Positions 1 to 10,200 of a stretch of DNA of 64,000 bases are shown here, piece by piece. Source of the DNA: Sphingobacterium sp. GVS05A (lineage in GTDB: Bacteria; Bacteroidota; Bacteroidia; Sphingobacteriales; Sphingobacteriaceae); contig NZ_JAHXYR010000009.1 in assembly GCF_019969845.1 (NCBI RefSeq), forward strand, positions 62,001-126,000, in the 5' to 3' direction. Positions within the stretch are counted from its first letter, which is position 1, and every line of letters begins with the position of its first letter. The notes below the pieces were generated by a model, which did no database searches, had not been told where the DNA came from, and was given only the letters and a program-made list of their open reading frames with translations. Both the position numbers and the translations under genes were made by a program.

Positions 1-552
1 AAAGATTTTAGTCCTGCATTAAAGGAAAGATTGGTAGCAACCTATTTTACTAATTATCCCAAGCTGGCAAAAAAATATAATAACAAGACCATAAAGAAGG
101 TGTCTTTTGTTATTGATCCAGATTATAAGGGTGTGGCCGCAACAGCTGGAGGTATTGTACGATATAGTCCGGAGTGGTTTGCTAAAAATCCGGGTGATAT
201 CGATGTTGTTACGCATGAAGTGATGCACATTGTTCAGGCTTATCCTGATGGGGCCGGACCTTGGTGGGTAACCGAAGGGGTAGCGGATTTTGTTCGTTTT
301 GATGACGGAATAGATAATGCTGGAGCAAATTGGAAATTACCTGAGTATACAGCGAAACAAAAGTACACAGATTCTTACCGTACTACAGCACGATTCCTCT
401 ATTGGATTAACAAAAATGTGAAAAAGGATTTTGTTAAAAAATTGGATGGAGCAATGCGGAGTAAAACGTATACAGATGATTTCTGGAAAGCGCAGACCGG
501 AAAGACGATTGACGAGTTGTGGAGTGCTTATAGTCAAAATCCAAAGATCTAA
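1..552 (+). CDS. Basic secretory protein (BSP) family metallopeptidase, 5' partial
   Basis: The reading frame is open from base 1, so the true start lies upstream of the window; the TTG at 31 is internal. The visible part carries HEVMHIVQ, an HExxHxxQ zinc-binding motif of the basic secretory protein family, followed by WWVTEGVADFVR, where the Glu and Asp fit the third-ligand region. Proteins of this family are secreted and thought to act as metallopeptidases; in Bacteroidota they often sit in carbohydrate or glycoprotein degradation loci. The next gene, a GH92 mannosidase, starts 10 bp downstream, so the two are probably cotranscribed and may act on the protein and glycan parts of glycoproteins. 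The family call is firm; the substrate is unknown. Confidence 0.85.
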   Translation, partial: KDFSPALKERLVATYFTNYPKLAKKYNNKTIKKVSFVIDPDYKGVAATAGGIVRYSPEWFAKNPGDIDVVTHEVMHIVQAYPDGAGPWWVTEGVADFVRFDDGIDNAGANWKLPEYTAKQKYTDSYRTTARFLYWINKNVKKDFVKKLDGAMRSKTYTDDFWKAQTGKTIDELWSAYSQNPKI

Positions 553-562
553 TCCTTAAGCG

Positions 563-2857
563 ATGAACATAAGAAGTTTAGTTTGTTTCGGTTTGCTATG
601 TGCCCCTTATTTATTAAGAGCGCAGGAAACCAAATTGATTCAGTATGTCAAACCACTGATCGGAACCGCTCGAATGGGACATACTTTCCCTGGGGCGACC
701 GTTCCTTTCGGGGCGGTGCAGCTAAGTCCAGATACGGATACCTTATCCTATGCTGTAAATGGACAGTACAATGGTGATGTGTATAAATACTGTGCTGGAT
801 ACCAATATGGTGATCCAACGATTGTTGGCTTTAGCCATACACACTTTAGTGGTACTGGCCACTCTGATCTTGGGGATATATTAGTTATGCCAACCCAAGG
901 GAAGGTGCAGCTCAATCCAGGAACTGCAGATAAACCTCAGGAGGGGTATAGATCTCCTTATTCGCATGCAAATGAACGTGCCGAGCCCAACTACTATAGT
1001 GTTTTGCTTGATAAACATCAGATTAAGGCAGAATTAACAACAACAACACGCGTAGGGATCCATCGTTATACCTTCCCGAAATCAGATGCTTCACATCTTG
1101 TGGTGGATTTAACTGCTGGAATTTATAATTATGACGGTAAAAATGTTTGGACAGTTGTCAAGGTATTGAATGACTCAACCTTGGTAGGGTATCGCCAAAC
1201 GAATGGATGGTCCCGGACGCGTACCGTTTATTTTGCAATAAAGACATCCAAACCTTTCAAAAACTATGGCGCTAAATATGAAGATGGAAAATCAGTGTAT
1301 AACGGTTTTTGGCGTAAGTTTGATCAACAGCATAATTTTCCCGATCTAGCCGCTCACAACATCAAGCTACATTTGGACTTCGATACGAAAGCCGACGAAT
1401 CTATTCTGATGAAAGTTGCGCTCAGCCCAGTAAGTATGAAGAATGCACTCAATAATATGGAAGTTGAAGCTCCGAACTGGAATTTTGAGGGCTATGTGCA
1501 TTCGGGACAAACGGCATGGGAAAAGGAACTTCACAAGATTGAAGTGGATATGTTGAACAAGGAGGATTTAGTCAATTTCTACACTGCCATGTATCATGCA
1601 AGTCTGATGCCAACCGTTTATATGGATCAAAATGGTGAATATAAAGGATTGGATCAGGAGATTCATCAGGCTAAGGGTTTTACGAATTATACTTCGTTTT
1701 CGCTTTGGGATACGTTTAGAGCATTCCACCCACTTCTGAATCTGATTACCCCTTCTCGCAATGCAGATATCGTAGCGTCGATGATGGCGCATTACGATCA
1801 GAGCGTATTGAAAATGTTGCCGATCTGGTCGCATTATGCCAATGACAATTGGTGTATGAGTGGTTATCACTCCGTATCTGTCATTGTTGATGCCATATTG
1901 AAAGGCGTGTATAAAGGTGATCCCGAAGCGGCATTACAGGCTTGTGTGCAAACTGCAAATACACGTAATTATGAAGGAATAGGAGCCTATATGGATAAAG
2001 GCTATGTTCCGGATGATGTATCTGGTACTTCAGTTTCCAATACACTGGAATATGCTTACGATGATTGGTGTATTGCTCAATTGGCAAAGAAGCTGGGTAA
2101 AGAAGATATCTACCGTGCTTTTTCGAAACGTGCTGAGAGTTGGAAATCGCTATATGATCCGGCGATTGGTTTTATGCGACCAAAGAATTCTCAAGGAAAG
2201 TTTAAGGAGAAATTTGATGTATTAGATACCCATGGACAAGGCTTTATCGAAGGGAATTCCTGGAATTATAGCTTGTATGTCCCACATCAACCTCGGGAGA
2301 TGATGGAGCTTATGGGGGGGCAAAAGAAACTGGAGACCTATCTGGATTCTTTATTTACAATGGAACTTCCCGATAGATATTTTGAGCATACCGAGGATAT
2401 CACCCGGGATGGAATTATTGGGAATTATGTACATGGAAACGAGCCTTCACATCATGTCGCTTATTTGTATAACATGACCCAAAGCCCTTGGAAAGCGCAG
2501 GCACGTCTACGTCAGATTATTCGAAATCAATATCATAATGGACATGCTGGGTTGGGTGGAAATGATGACTGCGGACAGATGTCTGCTTGGTATCTGTTTA
2601 CAGCACTTGGATTTTATCCTGTAGCACCGGGCGAAGATACCTATTGGATTGGAAGCCCATTGGTGAAATCTGCAAAGATCAATCTAGAAAACGGGAAAAG
2701 TATTGCCATTACTGTGCGTAACCAATCTGAGAAGAATGTATATGTTAAATCGGTGACTTTGAATGGTAAACTCTTGGATAATTTGAAACTATCGTATAGT
2801 AGCCTAACGAATGGTGGCGAATTGATCTATACAATGAGTAGTAAACCGCGTAAATAA
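563..2857 (+). CDS. GH92 family alpha-mannosidase (first of two)
   Basis: A 764-residue secreted protein with a signal peptide of about 20 residues (…LLCAPYLLRAQ). It matches the GH92 family of calcium-dependent exo-alpha-mannosidases from near the N terminus (YVKPLIGTARMGHTFPG) to the C terminus. The catalytic acid region is FIEGNSWNYS (Glu563) and the base region is GGNDDCGQMSAWY (Asp668/Asp669). It has HGNEPSHH, a motif seen in GH92 enzymes that cleave alpha-1,2 or alpha-1,3 mannose. It follows the BSP peptidase by 10 bp and is followed by a strong terminator, so the operon appears to end here. It probably trims mannose from N-glycans or mannan in the periplasm. The family is secure; the linkage is an inference. 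Confidence 0.93.
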   Translation: MNIRSLVCFGLLCAPYLLRAQETKLIQYVKPLIGTARMGHTFPGATVPFGAVQLSPDTDTLSYAVNGQYNGDVYKYCAGYQYGDPTIVGFSHTHFSGTGHSDLGDILVMPTQGKVQLNPGTADKPQEGYRSPYSHANERAEPNYYSVLLDKHQIKAELTTTTRVGIHRYTFPKSDASHLVVDLTAGIYNYDGKNVWTVVKVLNDSTLVGYRQTNGWSRTRTVYFAIKTSKPFKNYGAKYEDGKSVYNGFWRKFDQQHNFPDLAAHNIKLHLDFDTKADESILMKVALSPVSMKNALNNMEVEAPNWNFEGYVHSGQTAWEKELHKIEVDMLNKEDLVNFYTAMYHASLMPTVYMDQNGEYKGLDQEIHQAKGFTNYTSFSLWDTFRAFHPLLNLITPSRNADIVASMMAHYDQSVLKMLPIWSHYANDNWCMSGYHSVSVIVDAILKGVYKGDPEAALQACVQTANTRNYEGIGAYMDKGYVPDDVSGTSVSNTLEYAYDDWCIAQLAKKLGKEDIYRAFSKRAESWKSLYDPAIGFMRPKNSQGKFKEKFDVLDTHGQGFIEGNSWNYSLYVPHQPREMMELMGGQKKLETYLDSLFTMELPDRYFEHTEDITRDGIIGNYVHGNEPSHHVAYLYNMTQSPWKAQARLRQIIRNQYHNGHAGLGGNDDCGQMSAWYLFTALGFYPVAPGEDTYWIGSPLVKSAKINLENGKSIAITVRNQSEKNVYVKSVTLNGKLLDNLKLSYSSLTNGGELIYTMSSKPRK

Positions 2858-2952
2858 AATATTTGACTATACGAATGATAAAATTAAAACAGATGCCAAA
2901 CGATATCCGATAGAACGGATAAAATTTCGTTTGGTCGTGTTTTAAAAGATAC

Positions 2953-2992
2953 AATCCCCTATTCAAGTAACCACTTGAATAGGGGATTTTTT
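2953..2992 (+). terminator. Strong intrinsic terminator after GH92 gene
   Basis: A perfect 16-bp stem, AATCCCCTATTCAAGT at 2953-2968 paired with 2973-2988, with a 4-base AACC loop and a run of T. It lies about 95 bp after the stop of the first GH92 gene. A second, imperfect hairpin (CCAAACGA…TCGTTTGG, 2896-2934) precedes it. Confidence 0.85.
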
Positions 2993-3110
2993 GTAACCAT
3001 CTTGTGAAAATAGACTTGTTATCCTCTATATTTAAATTTCTTATTTATATTTACTAATACGTTTTAGCTTTTTGATGAATTTTAGGACGGCTTCAACCAA
3101 AACAAGAATT

Positions 3111-5399
3111 ATGTTTAACATTAAAAAAATAACAGGCGGAGTCCTTTTTCTTTTTGCGTCTCATGTAAGTTTAGCGCAACAATCTTCTCCCGTAGACTAT
3201 GTAAATCCCTTGATCGGTACAGAATCTAAATACGAGCTGTCGAATGGGAATACCTATCCTGCCATCGCGCGTCCTTGGGGAATGAACTTCTGGACACCGC
3301 AGACAGGTAATATGGGTGATGGTTGGGTATATACCTATACTGCGGATAAGATCAAAGGATTTAAGCAAACGCATCAACCAAGTCCTTGGAATAACGATTA
3401 TGGACAGTTTTCATTGATGCCCATGACGGGCAAACCGCAGTTTGATCAAGAAAAACGGGCAAGCTGGTTTTCCCATAAAGCCGAGGTTGTGAAACCTTAT
3501 TATTATAGTGTTTACCTGGCAGATCATGATGTCACTACTGAGCTTACGCCTTCCCAACGAGCTGCGGTATTTCAATTTACATTTCCCAAAACAGAACAGG
3601 CTTATGTCGTTATTGATGCCTTTGATAAGGGATCATATATCAAGGTTATTCCTCAAGAAAATAAAATTATCGGCTATTCGACCAAAAATAGTGGTGGTGT
3701 TCCAGATAATTTTAAGAATTATTTTATCATAACTTTTGATCGACCTTTTTCGTATAAAGCCGGAGTAAGGAATGGCAATATCAAGGATAATGAATTGGAA
3801 ATTCAGGATGATCATGCTGGAGCGATTATTGGCTTCCCTTCTTTACAAAGAGGAGAGAAGGTGATGGCAAAGGTTGCTTCCTCCTTTATTAGTTTTGAAC
3901 AAGCGGAGCTTAATCTTAATGAAGTGAAGTCTAAAACATTTGAGCAGGTTGCAGATGAAGGTAAACAACAATGGAATGAGGTACTGGGGCGTGTTCAGGT
4001 AGAGGATAAAAACGTGGATCGTTTGCGTACATTTTATTCCTGTCTCTACCGTTCAACATTATTTCCACGAGATTTCTCCGAAATTGATGGTTCAGGAAGA
4101 CGAATTCATTATAGCCCTTATAACGGCCAGGTCTTACCTGGCGAAATGTTCACAGATACAGGTTTTTGGGATACATTTAGAAGTTTATTTCCACTTTTGA
4201 ACTTGCTCTATCCATCTATGAATGATCGCATGCAGGAGGGCTTAGTGAATGCTTACAAGGAAAGTGGATATTTGCCAGAATGGTCTTCACCAGGACATCG
4301 TGCGTCTATGATCGGTAATAATTCTGCATCGGTAGTAGCGGACGCTTTGGTCACTAATCGAACAGGTTATGATAAAGAGATCCTTTGGGAGGCCCTGAAA
4401 CATGGGGCAAATAATGCGTATCCTAAACATTCTTCTACTGGACGTTTTGGCCATGAGTACTATAATAAACTAGGTTATATTCCAGCAGATGTAAAAGTTG
4501 ACCAGAACGTGGCTCGCTCCTTGGAATATGCTTATAACGATTGGTGTATTTATGAATTTGGAAAGACCTTAGGTAAACCAAAATCTGAAACAGCTATTTA
4601 CGCACAACGGGCGATGAATTACAAAAATCTTTTTGACCCAACGACAAAGTTGATGCGTGGTAAAAAAGCTGATGGTTCTTTCGTAGGGAATTTTGACCCA
4701 AGTGCTTGGTCCCGTGAATATACTGAGGGTAATGCGTGGCATTGGAGTTTTTGTGTATTTCATGATCCACAGGGACTAATAGATTTGATGGGCGGAAATA
4801 AATCTTTCGTTTCCATGTTGGATACTGTCTTTGTTATCCCAAGTTATGAAGGTATGAAAAGTCGTAGCATGATCCACGAGATGCGTGAAATGCAGGTGAT
4901 GAATATGGGGCAATATGCACATGGTAATCAACCGATCCAACATATGCCTTACCTTTATAACTATGCCGCAGAACCATGGAAGGCACAATATTGGGTCCGT
5001 AAGATCATGGATAAACTGTATCTTCCGACACCAGATGGTTACTGTGGTGATGAAGATAATGGGCAGACTTCTGCTTGGTATGTGTTTTCATCATTGGGAT
5101 TTTATCCTGTTTCGCCCGGATCAGGGGAATATGTTATTGGTTCACCTCAGTTTGATAAGGTTACCTTAAAACTCGAAAGTGGGAAAGAGGTCCGTATTCA
5201 TGCGAAACAAGAGCGGGGCGATCAGGTTTATGTAAACCAGCTTTCCTGGAATGGAAAAGCTTATGAGAAAAACTATATTCGCTATTCGGATCTCCTAAAA
5301 GGAGCAGATCTGGAATTCAAAATGAGTACAGAACCGAATAAAAATAGAGGAACCAAGAAGGACGATGCTCCATATTCTTTCAGTAACGAAAAGTTTTAG
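3111..5399 (+). CDS. GH92 family alpha-mannosidase (second)
   Basis: A secreted GH92 enzyme of 762 residues from the chosen start. The frame extends upstream to a TTG at 3072, but the ATG at 3111 begins a normal signal peptide (MFNIKKITGGVLFLFASHVSLAQ region), so it is preferred. GH92 landmarks include YVNPLIGTESKYELSNGNTYPA, the acid motif YTEGNAWHWS, and the base region GDEDNGQTSAWYVFSSLGFYPVSPG. Unlike its neighbour it has GNQPIQH in place of GNEPSHH, so the +1 subsite and probably the linkage cleaved differ. The gene has its own upstream region behind the terminator at 2953-2992. The C terminus carries an extra charged tail. Family membership is secure; specificity is not. Confidence 0.93.
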   Translation: MFNIKKITGGVLFLFASHVSLAQQSSPVDYVNPLIGTESKYELSNGNTYPAIARPWGMNFWTPQTGNMGDGWVYTYTADKIKGFKQTHQPSPWNNDYGQFSLMPMTGKPQFDQEKRASWFSHKAEVVKPYYYSVYLADHDVTTELTPSQRAAVFQFTFPKTEQAYVVIDAFDKGSYIKVIPQENKIIGYSTKNSGGVPDNFKNYFIITFDRPFSYKAGVRNGNIKDNELEIQDDHAGAIIGFPSLQRGEKVMAKVASSFISFEQAELNLNEVKSKTFEQVADEGKQQWNEVLGRVQVEDKNVDRLRTFYSCLYRSTLFPRDFSEIDGSGRRIHYSPYNGQVLPGEMFTDTGFWDTFRSLFPLLNLLYPSMNDRMQEGLVNAYKESGYLPEWSSPGHRASMIGNNSASVVADALVTNRTGYDKEILWEALKHGANNAYPKHSSTGRFGHEYYNKLGYIPADVKVDQNVARSLEYAYNDWCIYEFGKTLGKPKSETAIYAQRAMNYKNLFDPTTKLMRGKKADGSFVGNFDPSAWSREYTEGNAWHWSFCVFHDPQGLIDLMGGNKSFVSMLDTVFVIPSYEGMKSRSMIHEMREMQVMNMGQYAHGNQPIQHMPYLYNYAAEPWKAQYWVRKIMDKLYLPTPDGYCGDEDNGQTSAWYVFSSLGFYPVSPGSGEYVIGSPQFDKVTLKLESGKEVRIHAKQERGDQVYVNQLSWNGKAYEKNYIRYSDLLKGADLEFKMSTEPNKNRGTKKDDAPYSFSNEKF

Positions 5400-5557
5400 T
5401 ACGAAAGGTAAGGAAGCAAATAAAATTTTGTAGTAAAAAACAAATAACGGGTACGGCTCGTCCAAGAAAAGTGTAATATATAAAAACCATGATGACCAAT
5501 CTATTTGCTGTCATGTTTTTTTTACACGAATAAAATAATCTTGGCTATTTAAAGTCA

Positions 5558-5565
5558 TACCTTTG
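5558..5565 (+). promoter_or_regulatory. Bacteroidota -7 promoter element
   Basis: TACCTTTG matches TAnnTTTG and lies 17 bp before the ATG at 5583. A TTG at 5541 is closer than the usual -33 spacing, so the upstream half is not convincing. Confidence 0.4.
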
Positions 5566-5582
5566 TGGTTCGAAAATTCGAT

Positions 5583-5945
5583 ATGTTAGGTAAATTATTC
5601 CATCTTTTAACACTCTTTGCGTATCTCAATCTCTTGACGTATGAGTCATTCTCATCGACGACGGGGCAAGTTTTGCATGCGGGAGAGACGATAGTGGAGT
5701 ATTTTTTGGATGATGTATTGGATTTAGAACCTATTCATTCTTCACAAGAAGAGAAAGTTCTATTGCAGGATGACTACCGTATATTTTCTGTCAATAGTCA
5801 GGTACTGTCCATTTTCATATTTGTTTTTGGAATTGTATTTACTGCATTGTGCTTTTCCAAGGACAAAATACATCCATTTTATCGGTCAAAAACTCTTTGT
5901 CGACCAGGATATTATCAATTTTTATATAGATTCCGGCCTTTCTAA
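5583..5945 (+). CDS. Small membrane protein of unknown function
   Basis: About 120 residues from the ATG at 5583; a GTG at 5565 is also open but overlaps the promoter element. There is a hydrophobic N-terminal stretch (LFHLLTLFAYLNLL), an acidic middle (EYFLDDVLDLEP), and one clear membrane helix (VLSIFIFVFGIVFTALCF) followed by a basic, aromatic tail ending YQFLYRFRPF. No family is recognised. Small one- or two-helix membrane proteins with short aromatic tails occur in Bacteroidota near envelope transport operons, and this one sits 147 bp upstream of an RND efflux operon. The promoter-like element and the membrane topology favour a real gene, but coding status is not proven. Confidence 0.5.
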   Translation: MLGKLFHLLTLFAYLNLLTYESFSSTTGQVLHAGETIVEYFLDDVLDLEPIHSSQEEKVLLQDDYRIFSVNSQVLSIFIFVFGIVFTALCFSKDKIHPFYRSKTLCRPGYYQFLYRFRPF

Positions 5946-6009
5946 GGATTCTCCTATACTTTTCTATTGGAGTCTATAAAATAATAGTGTTTTTTATTTT
6001 TTCTGGTAT

Positions 6010-6054
6010 CCAGGAGCAGTAGCTCTGGTGCATTCCTACACAATATTATTGTAG
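6010..6054 (+). other. Two small hairpins in the leader of the RND operon
   Basis: CCAGGAGC (6010-6017) can pair with GCTCTGG (6022-6028), and CTACA (6036-6040) with TGTAG (6050-6054). Both lie in the 147-bp gap before the efflux adaptor gene. They could shape the leader or end upstream transcription; no role is shown. Confidence 0.3.
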
Positions 6055-6091
6055 CTCCCATCTAGTTTTACATTTTATTTTTATCGTTTTT

Positions 6092-7198
6092 ATGAAGAAA
6101 TTATTTGCACTGTGCCTATTATTGGGTGTGGTAGGGATGCTGGCTTCTTGCAGCTCCTCCAATGCTAATGCCGAGCAAAAGGAAGAAATTAAGAATATAC
6201 CAATTACGCCGCTTGTTGTAATGGATACGACTGTCTATCAGGAATATATTGCAGATATTCAGGCCTTGAAAAATGTTGAGATTCGATCCAAATTAAATGG
6301 GTTTCTAGATAAAATCTATGTGGACGAGGGTGCTTGGGTAAAAAAAGGCCAGATTTTATTCAGATACAATAACGAAGAGTATCGCTCGGAGGTTGCCAAA
6401 GCAAAAGCACAATATGATAATTCCATTGCTGAAGCTCAAAAAATCAAGCTTGAGATGGAAAGAACCCAAAAGTTGGTGGATAAAAATATTGTGAGTCCTT
6501 CGGAATATAATCTATTGAAAATTCAGTTGAAGGCCGCTAATTCTAAAATTGAAGAAGCCCGTGCTTTAGTTAATCAAGCCCAAACGAGATTGGATTATAC
6601 GGTTATCCAGGCACCATTTGATGGTCGAATAGACCGGATCCTATTGAAGGAAGGTTCGCTACTGACAGAGGGAAGCCTCATCACGACGATTTCTGATCTA
6701 AGCCAGGTCAATGTTTATTTTGATATTTCAGAACGGGAATACCTGACGATGATGCAAGATAAAATGAATGGTAAGGAAACTCGTAAAACGGTGAAATTAA
6801 TTTTGGCGAATGGGGCCTTATACCCGCATGAAGGGGTCGCGCATATTGTCGAAAGTGAATTTGAGGCAAACACGGGGTCTATTGCCCTTCGGGTGCAATT
6901 TCCAAATAAAGAACATATCCTGAAGCACGGTGCTACTGGTAAGATTGCTGTGCCGATGGAAACTGGAGAACATGCATTTGTACATCAAAAATCAGTATTC
7001 GAGATACAGGACAAGACTTATGTTTATACCATGCAGGCCGATAGTACGGTCAAGATGACACCTTTTGTTGCTGGTCCTCGTGTTGGCCATTATTACATTG
7101 TTGAGGGAGGCCTCGATCCCAATGTTAAAGTGGTTTATGAAGGCGTGCAAAATTTGCGTAATGGAATGAAAATTAATCCAAAATTGAGGAAGCTGTAG
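6092..7198 (+). CDS. RND efflux periplasmic adaptor (membrane fusion) lipoprotein
   Basis: A 368-residue AcrA/MexA-type adaptor. The N terminus is a lipoprotein signal with lipobox MLASC. Domain order follows the family: a barrel-sandwich half (IRSKLNGFLDKIYVDEGAWVKKGQ), a helical hairpin rich in Ala, Lys and Glu (about 95-165), the second lipoyl half (YTVIQAPFDGRIDRILLKEGSLL), then the beta-barrel and membrane-proximal domains. It bridges the inner-membrane pump and the outer-membrane channel of a tripartite drug/proton antiporter. The pump gene follows after 13 bp, so the two are one operon. The adaptor call is firm; the exported substrate is unknown. Confidence 0.93.
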   Translation: MKKLFALCLLLGVVGMLASCSSSNANAEQKEEIKNIPITPLVVMDTTVYQEYIADIQALKNVEIRSKLNGFLDKIYVDEGAWVKKGQILFRYNNEEYRSEVAKAKAQYDNSIAEAQKIKLEMERTQKLVDKNIVSPSEYNLLKIQLKAANSKIEEARALVNQAQTRLDYTVIQAPFDGRIDRILLKEGSLLTEGSLITTISDLSQVNVYFDISEREYLTMMQDKMNGKETRKTVKLILANGALYPHEGVAHIVESEFEANTGSIALRVQFPNKEHILKHGATGKIAVPMETGEHAFVHQKSVFEIQDKTYVYTMQADSTVKMTPFVAGPRVGHYYIVEGGLDPNVKVVYEGVQNLRNGMKINPKLRKL

Positions 7199-7211
7199 CG
7201 GAGGATAAATT

Positions 7212-10200
7212 ATGTTTGAAACATTTATAAAAAGGCCCATATTATCGCTTGTAATATCGGTTTTTATTACACTCTTGGGCTTACTGGCATTATTTACGTT
7301 GCCGATTACGCAATTCCCAGACATTGTACCGCCGTCGGTGGTTGTAAACGCCAATTATACAGGAGCGAATGCCGAAGTAAGTACCAATGCCGTCGCTATT
7401 CCATTGGAAAAGGCGATCAATGGTGTTGCAGGGATGACCTATATGAACTCCGTATCTACTAATAACGGAAGTACGGTGATACAGATTTTCTTTGAAGTAG
7501 GAACGGACCCGGATATTGCTGCGGTCAATGTTCAGAACAGGGTGACGACTGTACTGGATGAATTGCCTGAGGAGGTTATTAAAGCTGGGGTAACGACAGA
7601 GAAGGAAGTCAACTCCATGTTGATGTACCTGAATGTCTTTACTGAGGATGAAACTGCAGATGAACGTTTCATCTATAATTTCGCCGATATCAATATCCTT
7701 AAAGAGCTGAAACGTATTGAAGGGGTAGGACTCGCTCAGATTATGGGTATGCGTGATTATGCGATGCGTGTATGGGTAAAACCCGATCGTATGGCGGCAT
7801 ATAATATCTCTGCCGAAGATGTGGTAGCGGCTTTGCGCAAACAGAATATTGAAGCTGCGCCTGGGCAAACTGGGATTAGCTCAGACAAAATGCGCAATAT
7901 GCAACAGTACGTCTTGCGTTATCCAGGAAAATTCACAGAGATTGATGAATATGCCAATGTGCCTATCCGTGCAAATTCCAATGGTTCGATTATTCGTATC
8001 AAGGATGTAGCAGACGTTGAATTTGGTTCCCTGGATTATGAAATGGTCTCCAAAACAGACGGACGCCCATCTGCGTCTATCATGTTAAAACAGCTACCAG
8101 GATCAAATGCACAGGAGGTTATTCAGCGGGTAAAAGATCGTATGGCTGAACTGAAGCAGACTTCATTTCCGGCGGGTATGACCTATACCATGGGCTATGA
8201 TGTATCACGTTTCTTGGATGCGTCTATATCATCGGTTATAAAGACTCTACTGGAAGCATTTCTATTGGTTTTTATCGTAGTGTTTATCTTTTTACAGGAT
8301 TTTAGAGCGACTGTTATCCCAATTCTGGCGGTACCAGTCTGTCTGATTGGTGCCTTGTTTTTCATGCAGATGTTAGGCTTTTCAATCAACTTGTTAACAC
8401 TATTTGCATTGGTATTGGCAATCGGAATTGTGGTCGACAACGGGATTGTGGTTGTGGAAGCAGTTTACGCCAAGATGGAGGAAGAACATCTACAACCCAT
8501 GGAAGCTACCTTGGAAGCAATGAAAGAAGTTGGGGGCGCTGTAGTAGCGATCACATTGGTGATGTCGGCAGTTTTCGTTCCTGTGGCCTTTCTTTCAGGG
8601 CCAGTGGGCATATTTTATAGGCAATTTTCGCTGACTTTAGCCGCGGCTATCGTTATTTCGGGTATAAATGCCCTAACGTTGACACCGGCATTGTGTGCAC
8701 TTTTCTTAAAATCACCACATGATCGTAAACCATCCAATAATTGGTTGGATCGTTTTTTCAAGCAATTCAATGCTATTTATGACCGAACCGCTTTCGGATA
8801 TAAAGGAATATTGATGAAAACAAGTGCTAGGCGTGGACTCACACTACTATTGTTGGGTGGATTCTTTGTTGCTACTTGGGGAAGTAGTGCCATATTGCCA
8901 TCGGGCTTTATTCCAACAGAAGATCAAGGTATGATCTATGTCTCGGTAACTACACCTCCGGGGGCAACAGTAGATCGTACCGAGCGTGTATTGGATAAGA
9001 TTGATTCTGTTGCACGTAAGTTGGATATTGTCGAAACCGTTTCAACCTTATCGGGATATAGTATCGTTACTGAGGTCTCCGGTGCATCTTATGGGATGGG
9101 GATGATTAACCTTAAACCCTGGAAGGAAAGAGATCAGACGGTCGATGATGTGATCAAGGAATTGCGGGAGAAAACAAAGGATTTTGTAGATGGGCAGATT
9201 GATTTCTTCCCTCCACCGACAGTTCCGGGATTTGGTAACTCTTCAGGCTTTGAATTACGGTTGTTAGACCGTAGCGGTAATGAAGATCTCAATAAGACGG
9301 CGGAGGTATTGCAGAAATTTATGGAGGATATGGAGAAAAGTGAAGTCATTCAGGATATCAGTTCCAGTTTTGATGTTAACTTTCCGCAGTATATGCTGAA
9401 AGTAGACTATGATATGGCTGCAAAGAAAGGTATATCTGTAGAAAATGCAATGAATACCCTACAAACCTTGATGGGGAGTCTATATGCAACAAACTTCATC
9501 CGTTACGGGCAAATGTATAAGGTGATGGTACAGGCAGGACCTGAGTATCGCCAGCGGCCTGAGGATGTACTCCGTCTATATGTAAAGAATGAAACCGGAG
9601 AGATGGTACCTTATAATGCTTTTATTTCCATGGAGCGTATTTACGGTCCAGAGCAGATTACCCGTTATAATATGTTTAGCTCAGCGATGGTGACAGGTCA
9701 GTCTTCCCCTGGGTTTAGTTCAGGACAGGCGATCGAGGAAGTTGAAAAGATTGCTTCATCTTTGCCGCAGGGTTACAGTATCGAATGGTCGGGGATGACC
9801 CGCGAACAGAAGATTTCAGGAAATCAGGCCCTGTATATTTTTGCGCTTTGTTTACTCTTTGTTTACCTGTTGTTGTGTGCCCAGTACGAAAGCTTTTTAT
9901 TACCATTACCAGTTCTCCTTTGTTTACCTGCAGGAATTTTTGGAGCCTTTATTTTCCTGAAAATATTTGGCTTGGAAAACAATATTTATGCTCAGGTCGC
10001 ATTGGTCATGTTGATCGGTCTTTTGGGTAAAAATGCGATCCTAATTGTGGAATACGCAAATTTGAAATATAAGCAGGGAATGGATATTGTGACTGCTTCA
10101 ATTGAGGGGGCTGTCGCGCGTTTACGTCCTATTTTGATGACTTCTTTCGCATTTATTGCTGGATTGATTCCATTAATGATGGCAAGTGGCGCTGGTGCTT

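Noticed and set aside
5490..5523. Possible terminator (ATGAC/GTCAT plus T8) after the second GH92 gene
   Set aside because: The stem is only 5 bp with a long loop; the T run is suggestive, but the evidence is too thin to list as a feature.
7290..7868. 192-codon antisense frame opposite the RND pump start
   Set aside because: Low-complexity composition rich in His, Tyr and Ile, no motif, and it lies fully opposite conserved coding sequence.
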